Source: Vibrio tritonius
GTDB taxonomy: Bacteria; Pseudomonadota; Gammaproteobacteria; Enterobacterales; Vibrionaceae
Length of the DNA stretch: 64,000 nt
Assembly (NCBI RefSeq): GCF_001547935.1
Contig: NZ_AP014636.1
Coordinates: forward strand, 930,001 to 994,000
Direction: 5' to 3'
Position numbers and translations under genes: made by a program. Positions 44,765 to 53,970 of this stretch are shown one piece after another. A model generated the notes under the pieces. The model was not told where the DNA came from, searched no databases, and saw only the letters and a program-made list of their open reading frames with translations. Each line of letters opens with the position of its first letter. Within the stretch, counting starts at the first letter, position 1.

Positions 44765-45085
44765 ATGAATAAACGACGCACCGACCAAGAATGGCTTTCG
44801 CTGATTGAGCAATGCCAAGCCAGTTCGCTCACACAACAAGCTTTTTGCCAAAAACACGACATTAGCGTATCGACGTTTTACGCTAAGCGGCAGCAGTTGA
44901 GTGTTAACCCATCCCCAACTCAGAGTGGCTTCGTTAAGGCCGAAATTATTGAAAAAACCACCTGTCGCAAGGTGACCCAGACGTGGGTAGCCAACATGAC
45001 TTTGATGGTAAATAACGTCGAATTGAGTATTCCTCAAGGCACGCCACCACACTATCTTGCAGAGTTGATTGGAGCCTTGTCATGA
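44765..45085 (+). CDS. tnpA: IS66 accessory protein TnpA
   Basis: A 106-residue DNA-binding accessory protein of the IS66 type, with MNKRRTDQEWLSLIEQCQAS and a helix-turn-helix-like LTQQAFCQKHDISVSTFYAKRQQL. AAAGGAGATG precedes the ATG at 44765, which rules out the longer in-frame start. It overlaps tnpB by 4 bases (ATGA). Confidence 0.9.
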   Translation: MNKRRTDQEWLSLIEQCQASSLTQQAFCQKHDISVSTFYAKRQQLSVNPSPTQSGFVKAEIIEKTTCRKVTQTWVANMTLMVNNVELSIPQGTPPHYLAELIGALS

Positions 45086-45435
45086 AACGCATGATGACCG
45101 CGCCAGTGGTGTATTTATACCGTGAGTTTGTCGATTTCAGAAAATCTATCAATGGTCTGGCGCTGTTGATTGAATCTGAAACCGACCTCGAATTGGGCTC
45201 AGGGGCTTTGTTCCTCTTCACCAATAAACAACGCGATAAAATCAAAGTTCTGTATTGGGACCAAACGGGTTATGCGCTCTGGTATAAACGCCTCGAAAAA
45301 GCCAAGTTTAAGTGGCCAACACAAGAGAAAAACACGGTGTTTACCTTAACGCAATTTGACCTCGACAGGCTGCTTTCTGGCTTCACAATAATCGGCCATA
45401 AACCGGTAAAAATCGACAGTTTTACAATGGGTTAA
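45082..45435 (+). CDS. tnpB: IS66 protein TnpB
   Basis: A 117-residue IS66 Orf2 protein, with YREFVDFRKSINGLALLIE and DKIKVLYWDQTGYALWYKRLEKAKFKWP. It is needed with TnpA and TnpC for transposition. This is not the RNA-guided TnpB nuclease of IS200/IS605. Confidence 0.93.
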   Translation: MKRMMTAPVVYLYREFVDFRKSINGLALLIESETDLELGSGALFLFTNKQRDKIKVLYWDQTGYALWYKRLEKAKFKWPTQEKNTVFTLTQFDLDRLLSGFTIIGHKPVKIDSFTMG

Positions 45436-46871
45436 TGGCAAAAAAAGTCAGATAAACCAAGCCTTTTTTATCGGTATAAAGTACAATAACCACCATGAAA
45501 AAGACGACCCCCGACATCAATCCAGACAGCCAAAACATCGCGGAACTTCAAGCGATGGTGAAGGCGTTGATGTCTGAGCAAGCCGCTTGGCAGCAAAAAG
45601 AATCGCAGTGGCAACAAGAGCGCCAATCCTTAATTGAGCAGTTCAAACTGGCACTTGACCGTCAGTTCGCCAAACGCTCTGAAGCGTTAAAACCGTATAA
45701 CGAAGCTCAGGGCGACTTCTTTAATGAAGTGGAATGCGAAGCGGAGAACGTCGAGGAAGAAGTGGTGACCACGACGACCACAACAAAGCGCCGTGGTAAA
45801 CGCAAGTCATTACCGAAAGACTTACCTCGCGAAACCGTGGTGCTTGACCTGGATGAGCACGATAAAAATTGTCCTTGCTGCCAGCATTCTCTGCATCAAA
45901 TCGGGGAAGACCGTAGCGAGAAACTGGAGTTCACGCCTGCAGTCCTCAAAGTTATCGAATACGTTCGTCCTAAATACGCGTGCCGTCATTGTGAGCAACA
46001 CAGTGAGACTAACCCAGTTCACCAACAGCCAGCACCCGAGAGCATTATCCCGAAAAGCTTCGCCACAGAAAGCTTGCTGGCCAATATCATCTTGGGTAAA
46101 TACCAGTACGCATTGCCGCTTTATCGACAAGAAACCTTGTTCACGCAATCGGGTATCGATTTATCAAGAACCACTATGGCTCGCTGGGTTATCCAAGTCA
46201 GTGAGAAGTTCCAACCCTTGTACCAAGCCTTAAAAACGCACTTACTTGAGCAAGTGGTGGTTCATGCCGATGAAACCCCGTTGAATGTTCTTCAAGAAGA
46301 GAAGCGCAGTTACATGTGGCTTTACTGCTCAGGAGCTGACTCTCCGCAAGCTGGTTTACCGGATATGAAAAACATCGTCTTGTACGACTATCAAAACAGT
46401 CGCGCGAGAGCGTGCCCAATGGACTTCTTGGGAGATTACTCGGGTTACCTGCAAACTGATGGTTATGCGGCGTACGATGGTCTCACTCAAGTGACGAATG
46501 TTGGTTGCTTCGCTCATGCTCGCCGTAAGTTCATGGAGGCAAAAAAGATTCAGGGAAAAGGCAAGACTGGGAAAGTGGATATCGCGCTAGCAAAAATCCA
46601 AAAACTCTATGCGCTTGAAGCTCGCTTAAAACAGTCGTCAGCTGAAGAGCGTTGGTCAGAAAGACAAACACACGCCAAACCAATATTGGACGACCTGTAT
46701 CAATGGCTCACGACACAGAAAGTGTTCGAATCCAGCCCACTGGGTAAAGCGATTAAATACACCTTGGGTCAATGGCCAAAGTTGGTGCGTTATGTGGATG
46801 ATGGGCACTTATCCATCGACAACAATCGAGCAGAACGTGCGATAAAATCAATGGTCATTGGCCGAAAAAAT

Positions 46872-48305
46872 TCTTATGACCTTTTTCAAGTTTTTCGACA
46901 AAACCTCTCTCTCCTCTGTGAGACGAGGCATATTCTCAGAGTTGGAATTGCCTGAAAGTGAATCAACAAATACTTGGGTTATACATACTCTTATTCGGGG
47001 ATCTTTAGCCCCAACATGGTTTTCGTAATGAGCTTGCCTCTTTCTGGCTGCTAGTATCTAACCTAATGGTCGACTTAAATTCTTGACGAGGATTACTCAC
47101 CTTGAGCTTCTTCACTTCCAAGCAAATTTTAAACTCTCTGATTTTGAGTAGTTACCGCGATATCCCACATGAATCCAAGTAACTCTCTAGCAACAGCCGT
47201 AATAGCCACCTGCGATTTTTTGCCTTTTGCTACCAAGCTTCTATAACGGAAACATAAACGTTGTTGTGCTTTCCAAGAAATATCCTTAGCTTCTTGGCAG
47301 ACGCTATCTGGGCGGTAGGTGACTAACCAGTTACCTACTTTTGCATTGGTTCTATAGCTCCATGCTGCTTCATATAACAAGCGCCTAAGTTCTACGTTGC
47401 CAGCCTTAGTTATTCCGGCTTTTCTGACGGTAGCTCCACTTGAATACTCACCAGGAATCAACCCCAGAAACGCCATGATTTGCTTGGGATTACTAAATCG
47501 AGAGAAATCTCCCAGTTCAGCAACAACTGAAATTGCAATAGTCCGACCGACGCCTTTCAAAGCTTGTAATTGGTTAACAAGATTATTAAGCGACCAATCT
47601 GGAAGTAATCGATCAATCTCTTGGTCAAGCTGTGTGATTCTATTTTCTATTTGTTCAAGGCTTTGTCGATAGTGCTCGTACGCAATTTGTTGGGATGGAA
47701 GCGGGAATGACTGATTTGCCAGCCATACTCGGTGGCGAACAGTCCACATCTTTTTCTCGTATATTTTTCCTGCTCTCAGAAGAATACTCTGAATTCGTTG
47801 CTTGGCTACTTTGGTATCCTTTTTTGCACAACTTCTCGCCCTAACAAGATCGCGCATTGCTTCATGCGTAATATCGGGAACCCAAATATCCACCAACTCT
47901 CCTGCTCTCAACAGCCTTGCTAATGCAACCGCATCTCGGTGATCATTTTTTATCTTGTTGGTTGATAGCTTGGGAATTCTAGAAGGAGCGACAACGATGC
48001 AATCGATATTCATACTTAACAATAATCGATATAGACCGTAGCCAGTTGGCCCTGCTTCATAGCAAACAAGAATCGGTTCGTGGAGTTTTATGAGCTTCTT
48101 CATCAAACGAATGACAGAATCTTTAGCTGACGATATATTGCCATAAAAACGTACTTCACCCTGTCTCTCGGGGCTTGCTATTGCAACAGCAATTGTATCT
48201 TTGTGAACATCCAGCCCAATATAAGCAGAATAGTTAACTGGTTTCATATTGACGACCTCCAAAAACGCACCATAGGTGAGTCTTAGTATATAAGGTCATA
48301 CCATC
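46872..48305 (-). mobile_element. IS110-family element (IS1111-type) nested in IS66
   Basis: It interrupts tnpC precisely between the codons for GRKN and WLFANTS. Short subterminal inverted matches occur: TATGACCTT at 46875-46883 and its complement at 48292-48300. No target duplication is seen, as usual for IS110. The long non-coding part (46872-47128) lies downstream of the transposase, the layout of the IS1111 group, where the bridge RNA is made from that end. Boundaries are accurate to a few bases. Confidence 0.85.
47129..48247 (-). CDS. IS110-family transposase (DEDD recombinase)
   Basis: A 372-residue intact recombinase. The DEDD residues are visible: D in IGLDVHKDTIAVAI, E in CYEAGPTGYGLYRLL, and D-D in KNDHRDAVALARLL. 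The C-terminal transposase_20 part has LKGVGRTIAISVVAELGDFSRF and FLGLIPGEYSSGATVRKAGITKAGN, with the conserved serine in the S-S-G-A region. Start ATG 48247 is chosen because GGAGGT lies 8 bases upstream. Confidence 0.92.
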   Translation of the reverse strand: MKPVNYSAYIGLDVHKDTIAVAIASPERQGEVRFYGNISSAKDSVIRLMKKLIKLHEPILVCYEAGPTGYGLYRLLLSMNIDCIVVAPSRIPKLSTNKIKNDHRDAVALARLLRAGELVDIWVPDITHEAMRDLVRARSCAKKDTKVAKQRIQSILLRAGKIYEKKMWTVRHRVWLANQSFPLPSQQIAYEHYRQSLEQIENRITQLDQEIDRLLPDWSLNNLVNQLQALKGVGRTIAISVVAELGDFSRFSNPKQIMAFLGLIPGEYSSGATVRKAGITKAGNVELRRLLYEAAWSYRTNAKVGNWLVTYRPDSVCQEAKDISWKAQQRLCFRYRSLVAKGKKSQVAITAVARELLGFMWDIAVTTQNQRV

Positions 48306-48540
48306 TGGCTCTTCGCCAACACATCAAAAGGTGCTGATGCTAGCGCATTACTCTATAGCATCATCGAGACGGCTAAAGCCAATGGGCTCATTCTCTACGA
48401 TTACATGGTCAAGTGCATGAAAGAGCTGGCGAAAGCAGAGCCCGACATTGACTCACTTCTTCCGTGGAACTTCTCACATTAAAACGCCCCGTGTGTTCAT
48501 GGGGCGCTTACACATGAAAGCCTTCATACACAAGGAGTGA

Positions 48541-48783
48541 TGTCGGCTTCGGCAATTGTAATAAACGAAAGGCTCATGGATTCAGGCAGCACTCCGCAAG
48601 TTGCCATGATGGAGTCTTGGTTGAGCGGATAGCAAATTGCCAAAATAAGAAAAATAACGTGGCAGTCACTGGGGAATTTACTGTTCAAGTTTCGGGGAGG
48701 CACTTGAACAGCTTTTTATACTTAGAGGATAGCTTATACCCAAATGACCTCAAGATGCAGACATCAGAGCTTATCTTTGAGTT
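48541..48783. other. Left border of the cassette array
   Basis: 243 bases. It contains an inverted repeat CTGTTCAAGT / ACTTGAACAG near 48680-48711, which may be a degenerate attC, and the third copy of the CTCAAGATGCAGA repeat. Confidence 0.4.
48735..48762 (+). repeat. Dispersed repeat copy 3 (short)
   Basis: TATACCCAAATGACCTCAAG then ATGCAGAC, matching the first part of the copies at 5311 and 14205. Confidence 0.7.
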
Positions 48784-49659
48784 TTACGTCAACGACAATT
48801 CAATCTCTTTTACCCCGATGAGCTTGGCAAAGCCCCCCACCCACACTTGAGTAATTGAATGGTCTTGTGACTCTACCATCGCGGCAATATGAGATGCACA
48901 ATTCATCGCTCGACCTTGCTCAAAAAGAAAGCGGTTATGGGTAGAACGGTCGATATGTTTTGTTAAGTAACACGCTAAAGCACCGCTGGCGCTTCCCGTC
49001 GCCGATTCTTCAGCAATACCAAATAAAGGCGCAAAGTTTCGGCAACTTGCATTAAAATCATCACGCTCACTATCAAGCTCGAAAGCATGAATCCCTACAA
49101 GATCATGCTTTTTACAGAAATCTATCAACTCTGCCTCATCAATTTGGATTCGTTCCAGCGCGCCATGTGGCACAGGAACGATCACATCAGTCAAACCAGT
49201 AGAAACGATCTCTATCGGTAATTGAGTGGTAGCAAGTTGAACTTCCTCTATACCAATTAAGGGCGCTATCGTTGCATAATCGAAAGTCCCTAAATACTTT
49301 GGCAATGTTTGCTGCATAACTATTCGTCCATTTTGCTCGACAACAACCGTTAGCAAACCCGCTTTGGTTTTTTGTTTGTAACTTCCGTGGGTAATCAGGC
49401 CGTTATGATAGAGCGTTGCAAAAGTAGCCAGTGTAGCGTGACCACAAAAATCCACTTCTGCTGTCGTGGTAAAGAACGACACATGAAAATCCGCATCTTT
49501 ATCTTGAATTACAAATGCAGTTTCTGAGTATCCAACTTTCTGCGCGATAGCTAATTTTTGCTGATCAGATAATGGGTCAGCATTTAGCACCACTCCTGCA
49601 GGATTACCGCCTTTACCCTCAGCGGTAAAAGCGTTAACTAAAACAACATCTATCTTCAT
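48784..49659 (-). CDS. PhzF-family isomerase/epimerase-like protein
   Basis: A 291-residue PhzF-like protein: MKIDVVLVNAFTAEGKGGNPAGVV, catalytic-type glutamate in GYSETAFV, VDFCGHATLATFATL and EESATGSASGALACYL. The substrate is unknown; family members isomerise small metabolites. It is a probable integron cassette, on the minus strand like the rest of the array. Confidence 0.9.
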   Translation of the reverse strand: MKIDVVLVNAFTAEGKGGNPAGVVLNADPLSDQQKLAIAQKVGYSETAFVIQDKDADFHVSFFTTTAEVDFCGHATLATFATLYHNGLITHGSYKQKTKAGLLTVVVEQNGRIVMQQTLPKYLGTFDYATIAPLIGIEEVQLATTQLPIEIVSTGLTDVIVPVPHGALERIQIDEAELIDFCKKHDLVGIHAFELDSERDDFNASCRNFAPLFGIAEESATGSASGALACYLTKHIDRSTHNRFLFEQGRAMNCASHIAAMVESQDHSITQVWVGGFAKLIGVKEIELSLT

Positions 49660-49700
49660 TTATATGACTTAGTCCTTTAAATTCAATGCTTATAGTGACA

Positions 49701-50201
49701 TTACAGAAATTTTTCGATCAAGATTTCATCAACGTACTTATCGCCTATCTTCGCGTGTTTTTTCGCCGTACCGATCACTTCAAATCCTTGTTTAAGATAC
49801 ACAGCCAACGCTCGCTCGTTGTCGGCACGAACATAAGCAAACAACTTTTTGTATCCTTTTTGCTTCGCCACATCAAACGTAGATTGGAAAAGTTGTGTCG
49901 AGATACCTTGACCACGAGAACTCTCATCAACAAAGGTGCCAATGATACCGACATGACTAAACGCCTTTGTGTATGATGCGAACGGTTCAACATTCTGAAA
50001 GCCCAGCACTTTTGTTTGCTCTTCATTCAGCGCAACGGTAAAAACACCTTGCTTAGGAAAATGAGCGATAAACTCTTTTTCTTGTTTGGCAGAAAATGGA
50101 GTATCCAACACTGTGTATAATCCCTCGTCAATGATGGGATTTAAAACATCGACAATACCTTGCGCATCATCGATATTAACTTGTCTTACGATCAACACCA
50201 T
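49701..50201 (-). CDS. GNAT-family N-acetyltransferase
   Basis: A 166-residue acetyltransferase. The acetyl-CoA loop is in IGTFVDESSRGQGISTQLFQSTFD (Q/RxxGxG/A type), followed by KLFAYVRADNERALAVYLKQGFEVIGTAKKHAKIGDKYVDEILI. The acceptor is not predictable. Likely a cassette. Confidence 0.88.
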   Translation of the reverse strand: MVLIVRQVNIDDAQGIVDVLNPIIDEGLYTVLDTPFSAKQEKEFIAHFPKQGVFTVALNEEQTKVLGFQNVEPFASYTKAFSHVGIIGTFVDESSRGQGISTQLFQSTFDVAKQKGYKKLFAYVRADNERALAVYLKQGFEVIGTAKKHAKIGDKYVDEILIEKFL

Positions 50202-50453
50202 ACAACTGCGCTCCTAGATAATCTTTGCAACTTATTAAAAATACAGATGATTGATATCGTAAACAATGGCTTGCGCACAAGCATAAGGAAAACAGGCTCG
50301 TTGGTTAGGCTTTAGCCACAGCAGACAATACGAACGATATGAGATGGTTATGGTGTGTCTGGGTTGGCTCATATAATGCCCAACAAACATTGGGCGCTCA
50401 TAACGACAAACCGATTACCAACCCAGATTTAGATGGTTTAAGTGATTTAATAC

Positions 50454-50786
50454 TTAAGATTTTTGCTTTTTCTTTTTGCCATATTTAGCGTTGTACGCTT
50501 TTTTACTTAGCTTCTTATCTTGCTCTTCTTGATCGTCTTTGGCTGCACGTTTTTTCAAACGTGACCACACGAACAGACCGTATAGCACACCACACAACGT
50601 CCAAATGATGGAGCCTTTGAGTAAGTAGCTACCGGTGAAAATATTTTCCACGCCCATGTTGTAAGTCAAAACAGCTTCCATGATAAAAACTGGTACGGTA
50701 AACAACAAAATACCGCGAATACCAATGAATTTATAAATACCTTGCTGCTTTGCTTTTGCCCAGCGTATTTGATTAGGCGTTTTCAT
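50454..50786 (-). CDS. Small two-span membrane protein with lysine-rich tail
   Basis: A 110-residue protein. Two hydrophobic segments (IRGILLFTVPVFIMEAVLTY and GSIIWTLCGVLYGLFVW) and a strongly basic tail (KYGKKKKQKS). I do not recognise the family. Cassette proteins of this size are often of unknown function. Confidence 0.65.
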   Translation of the reverse strand: MKTPNQIRWAKAKQQGIYKFIGIRGILLFTVPVFIMEAVLTYNMGVENIFTGSYLLKGSIIWTLCGVLYGLFVWSRLKKRAAKDDQEEQDKKLSKKAYNAKYGKKKKQKS

Positions 50787-50919
50787 CTTATCTATGTTCC
50801 TAACATCATAATTTATCGATAATTTACCTCATCACCATGCCAATTTTAAGAGATAAAATCAAACATCTGCACATTGTTGAGCGTTTAGGTACGATTTTGG
50901 TTTAGATAAGAATCAACTG

Positions 50920-50967
50920 TGTTATGGACTTGTGTCGGCTTCGCGACACAAGTCCTTGTTTGTTATG
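50920..50967 (-). repeat. attC-like site a
   Basis: A perfect 12-bp stem GGACTTGTGTCG / CGACACAAGTCC with a short loop, flanked by GTTATG-type core sites on both sides. Confidence 0.7.
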
Positions 50968-51280
50968 TTCGAAGTTTAACAGCCGTACCAAACACAAGTA
51001 TTTCTGATGCCCCATCAATAACAGAGCAAGTTGTAAATCGTACCCCTACTATCGCATCGGCATTTAACTTTTCAGCATCTTCAATTAATCGCTCTACTGC
51101 AATATTTCGAGCCTCAGTTAACATCTCGGTGTAGCCTTTAAGCTCACCACCGACTAAACCTTTCAAACCCGCCATGATGTCTCGCCCAAGATGTTTAGAC
51201 TGCACTACATTGCCATTTACTATGCCCAAAATGGCTTCAATTTCCTTTCCAGGAACCGTTTCTGTTGTTGTATAGATCAT
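50963..51280 (-). CDS. YbjQ family (UPF0145) protein
   Basis: A 105-residue heavy-metal-binding-domain-like protein: MIYTTTETVPGKEIEAILGIVNGNVVQSKHLGRDIMAGLKGLVGGELKGYTEML and NADAIVGVRFTTCSV. Length and motifs match YbjQ. Its stop codon touches attC a, as in a compact cassette. Confidence 0.92.
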   Translation of the reverse strand: MIYTTTETVPGKEIEAILGIVNGNVVQSKHLGRDIMAGLKGLVGGELKGYTEMLTEARNIAVERLIEDAEKLNADAIVGVRFTTCSVIDGASEILVFGTAVKLRT

Positions 51281-51435
51281 AATTTCTTCTTGTCCTTGTT
51301 TGGCATAGTGCTTTGCCGTGCACCAATCACCAATAATGGGGTATTAATTGAGATATAATTTCGAAACACAATGCATTATCTGGAGTGCAATGACAGAAGG
51401 TAAAGCGTTCCACAACTGAAACTCAAAACATTCTG

Positions 51436-51654
51436 TTATTGACCTAATTCGACCATTTTAATAATTTTAGTGGCTTTCTCAAAATGATTTAGCTTGTGTG
51501 TTTGAATCCACCAAGTAGCCGCTTCCATTAGCAACTCAGGGTCATCGTTTTTATTAGAAAAGAAAGCATAAAATGAAACACCTACATTTTCTCCTTTCTG
51601 CTTAATCTTTTTCGTACAAACTTCTATTACTTTAGATTTTAAAGAATCACGCAT
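51436..51654 (-). CDS. 72-residue hypothetical cassette protein
   Basis: A small, charged, probably soluble protein (MRDSLKSKVIEVCTKKIKQK..., WWIQTHKLNHFEKATKIIKM). No family recognised. Confidence 0.5.
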   Translation of the reverse strand: MRDSLKSKVIEVCTKKIKQKGENVGVSFYAFFSNKNDDPELLMEAATWWIQTHKLNHFEKATKIIKMVELGQ

Positions 51655-51805
51655 TAAACATATCCGACGTATTTAAGATGCATTCCACCATACAGGTTGC
51701 GAATAGATAGAGCAAAACAGCTCGCCAATCCTATCCCGACGAGTTCAGCATGTATGAGCAAATCAAGTACCGACTGGTAAACGTTTACGTTAGTGATGTG
51801 ATTAA

Positions 51806-51959
51806 AACATCGTCACGCCGTGGCTTTTCTCGCCTTGAAAATACGGTCTACTCCGTACCTACCATAAACATCGAACCTGTAATTTGCTATATAAGTGGCT
51901 CGGGCTTGTTCAACACCCAGATAAAGTGTCGGCTGCGCGACACTTATCCTTGTTTGTTA
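51806..51959 (+). repeat. 154-bp direct repeat, copy 1
   Basis: From AACATCGTCACGCCGTGGCT to CCTTGTTTGTTA. It includes attC b at its right end. Copy 2 (53971-54124) has the same length and differs at six positions by my count. Confidence 0.9.
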
Positions 51960-51964
51960 TACGC
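51908..51964 (-). repeat. attC-like site b
   Basis: AAGTGTCGGCTGCGCGACACTT stem, with GTTCAAC and GTTATAC-type core sites at the borders. Confidence 0.7.
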
Positions 51965-51967
51965 GTT

Positions 51968-52252
51968 CTAGCGGTTGTACTTAACCTTGTTCAAAACTTC
52001 TTTTAGTTCATGCGTTTTCTCAAGGTTTACACCGTGAATATTGGCTAAAGCACAAACATAATACAAAACGTCATATAACTCTTCTGCGATTGAACCTTTT
52101 AGTTCTTCTAGCGTTGGTTGCCCACTTTTACCTTTGCGAATAGATTCTGATAATTCGCCAACTTCTTCGATTAGTTTTAAAAAATAGTGTTCAGATTGCT
52201 CTGGCGCATAATCGAATTCTTTTATATGACTTTGTAACTCAGATAACTTCAT
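51968..52252 (-). CDS. MazG-like nucleotide pyrophosphohydrolase
   Basis: A 94-residue all-alpha NTP-PPase. The magnesium motif is KLIEEVGELSESI and then AEELYDVLYYVCALANIHGVNL, i.e. EExxE followed by ExxD. It probably hydrolyses non-canonical or excess nucleotides; short MazG proteins are common integron cassettes. Confidence 0.85.
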   Translation of the reverse strand: MKLSELQSHIKEFDYAPEQSEHYFLKLIEEVGELSESIRKGKSGQPTLEELKGSIAEELYDVLYYVCALANIHGVNLEKTHELKEVLNKVKYNR

Positions 52253-52282
52253 AACTTCCTTTTTATATCATTTCTTATAAAG

Positions 52283-52389
52283 CGTATAACGCCGCAAACA
52301 GTGGTGCTTTCACCAATGTTACTGCTCATTTAAAACCCAAAACAACAAGCACCCAAGCGTTAAGCATCCATTGTTTTGCTTTGTTAGGT
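52283..52389 (-). repeat. attC-like site c
   Basis: About 107 bases between GTATAACGCC and GCTTTGTTAGGT, the length and end cores of Vibrio-type attC sites, located between the MazG-like and hydrolase cassettes. Confidence 0.75.
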
Positions 52390-52393
52390 TTGT

Positions 52394-53152
52394 TTAAACC
52401 GAACTCGCTATGACTGCGGCTAACTCTTTCGGATTTTCCCATGCCATCGAATGTCCGGCGTTTGATACCACAACTACATTAATATTATTTTTATTCAATT
52501 CATCATAGTCTGAATCCGGCAGACTATGACTTCCAAAGATATATGTTTTAGCTGTACCAAGCGAATAATATAATTGTCTCCAGCTCGGCACTTGACCTTT
52601 TATCAAAGATATTGCATTTCTGTGAATCGCAATTGGTGAACTATTTGATAATCCAGCAGCCCATTCAGTATTACCACTTGTTACGCTCTCTTTAATAAGA
52701 TTCGCATATCCGAAATTTATAAAATCATTTTCAGTAAAACTTGCAATTTTTTTACTAAAAAAACCGCCACCGGAATCAAGATTAGCTTCACTTAAAATAA
52801 GTGCATTCACTCTATTTTTTATAAGATTAGCTAACACGACAGATATCGCTCCTCCCATGCTGTGACCATAAATTACAACGTTGTCGATATGTAAATGATT
52901 TAGTAATTTTTCTATATAATTAGCATGATTAGCTATCGTGTAATCAAATGCCTCTGGTTTATCACTGTAACCAGACCCTATCAAGTCAACGAGAATACGT
53001 CGATGATCAGATAAGCTTCTCATTGATGCTACTTGTGGATAGTCAAATGATGAGGCGCAACCTAGCCCGTGAATAAATACAATTGGGACATCCTCTCCAG
53101 GAAGGTCCTGATACCTAAGAATCACATTATTATCAAGTTTAAACTCTTTCAT
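52394..53152 (-). CDS. Alpha/beta-fold hydrolase
   Basis: A 252-residue hydrolase. Oxyanion motif FIHGLGCASSFDYP, nucleophile elbow GHSMGGAISV, and catalytic histidine in VVSNAGHSMAWENP. The substrate is unknown. Very AT-rich, unlike the purine region, which fits acquired cassette DNA. Confidence 0.88.
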   Translation of the reverse strand: MKEFKLDNNVILRYQDLPGEDVPIVFIHGLGCASSFDYPQVASMRSLSDHRRILVDLIGSGYSDKPEAFDYTIANHANYIEKLLNHLHIDNVVIYGHSMGGAISVVLANLIKNRVNALILSEANLDSGGGFFSKKIASFTENDFINFGYANLIKESVTSGNTEWAAGLSNSSPIAIHRNAISLIKGQVPSWRQLYYSLGTAKTYIFGSHSLPDSDYDELNKNNINVVVVSNAGHSMAWENPKELAAVIASSV

Positions 53153-53245
53153 TTTACTACCCAGTCATTAATTTTTAGCCATTGATAATATCATGGGGAC
53201 ACTGTGTTTATATACAGTTTTGAATTAGTCTTAGTGGGCAGGAGA

Positions 53246-53354
53246 ACCTAACGCCTAATTCAATGGTACATAAGCACCGCTACTGCAAAGACCAAGTAAC
53301 TTCAAAACAAGAATGCCAGACGTTATATGCATCCATTGCAATTTTTTGTTGAAC
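53246..53354 (-). repeat. attC-like site d
   Basis: ACCTAAC (RYYYAAC) at the left and GTTGAAC (GTTRRRY) at the right, 109 bases apart. Confidence 0.65.
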
Positions 53355-53436
53355 GAAGCCGCTGCGCGGCAGAGTCAATAGCCTCTTGTCCATACTCTTC
53401 AGTAACACTGTCATTCCGACTGTGCCCACTGGAGAA

Positions 53437-53881
53437 ATGATGATGACCCCTCATGAACAAGAACACTTCAATTTTCTTTACCAACAACATCTTACCAATC
53501 TAAAGTTGCAAGGCAAAAGACCAGCCACTATTGATGCCTACTCTCGTGCTGTTCGTCGTATTAGTGAATTCTTTAATTGCTCGCCTGATACCGAGGTCAC
53601 CTTCCGCTATCTAGACAGCCAAACCAACCCCGGACTCTGCCCGTACTGAGTTCTTATGGCTTATCCTGCAGCATGTACTGTCCAAAGGAATGTAACGTGT
53701 CAGAGACTACGGCTTCTTACGAGGAAATGCCAAACAGACACGCGTTAGGAGCCAGTTGCTGCTAATTGCTTTGTTTTACTGTACTCCGCACAAAGAGCAA
53801 CCGGTTAGAAGCAAAGCAGTGCGAGCTTGCCCCTGTTGTGACCACGAGATGGCTTGTGTCGGGGGAAGCCGACCGAGCTAG
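53437..53881 (+). pseudogene. IS91-like remnant (integrase start fused to transposase end)
   Basis: Residues MMTPHEQEHFNFLYQQHL to RRISEFFNCSPD are the start of the tyrosine recombinase that accompanies IS91-type transposases. From VTFRYLDSQT the sequence is the late part of an IS91 transposase, with a frameshift near 53620 leading into EFLWLILQHVLSKG, a TAA, then RVRDYGFLRGNAKQTR and the zinc-finger CPCCDHEMACVG up to 53881. A large internal deletion must have joined the two. Confidence 0.75.
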
Positions 53882-53970
53882 CCGAAAGGTAACCCGAATA
53901 AGGATAATGGCCGCAACTTTATTAATAGGAGATACACTGAAATGTTAGAGGGTTATCGACGTGATGAATT

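Larger units (their letters stand above)
45495..48482 (+). pseudogene. tnpC: IS66 transposase TnpC, split by IS110/IS1111 insertion
   Basis: The 5' part (45495 to about 46871) gives the zinc-finger-like CPCCQHSL and YACRHCEQH region and the DDE domain with VVHADETPLNVL, LQTDGYAAYDG and NNRAERAIKSMVIGRKN. The expected continuation WLFANTSKGADASALLYSI resumes at 48306 and ends DSLLPWNFSH at the stop 48480-48482. The intervening 1.43 kb is the nested element. The 5' frame runs on 28 codons into that element. Confidence 0.93.
44685..48511 (+). mobile_element. IS66-family insertion sequence carrying a nested IS110/IS1111-type element
   Basis: Both ends are clear. The left end starts GTAAGCGCACCACA and the right end, read inward, starts GTAAGCGCCCCATG; GTAAGCG is the IS66 terminal signature. 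The flanks are a perfect 8-bp target duplication, ACATGAAA (44677-44684 and 48512-48519), the size IS66 makes. Gene order tnpA-tnpB-tnpC is standard. A second element (46872-48305) splits tnpC, so the transposase is inactive. Confidence 0.95.

Noticed and set aside
44558..45052. 164-codon minus-strand frame across the IS66 left end
   Set aside because: It is antisense to tnpA and to the interrupted small gene and crosses the element border.
50223..50310. Possible attC between the GNAT gene and the 110-residue gene
   Set aside because: A GTTAGGC core is present but no convincing stem or opposite core could be drawn; a site is expected here but I cannot support it.
51750..51971. 73-codon plus-strand frame over repeat copy 1, with a similar one at 53942-54229
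   Set aside because: The shared part is the 154-bp repeat including attC; the frames have unrelated starts and read through the recombination site, so they look like by-products.
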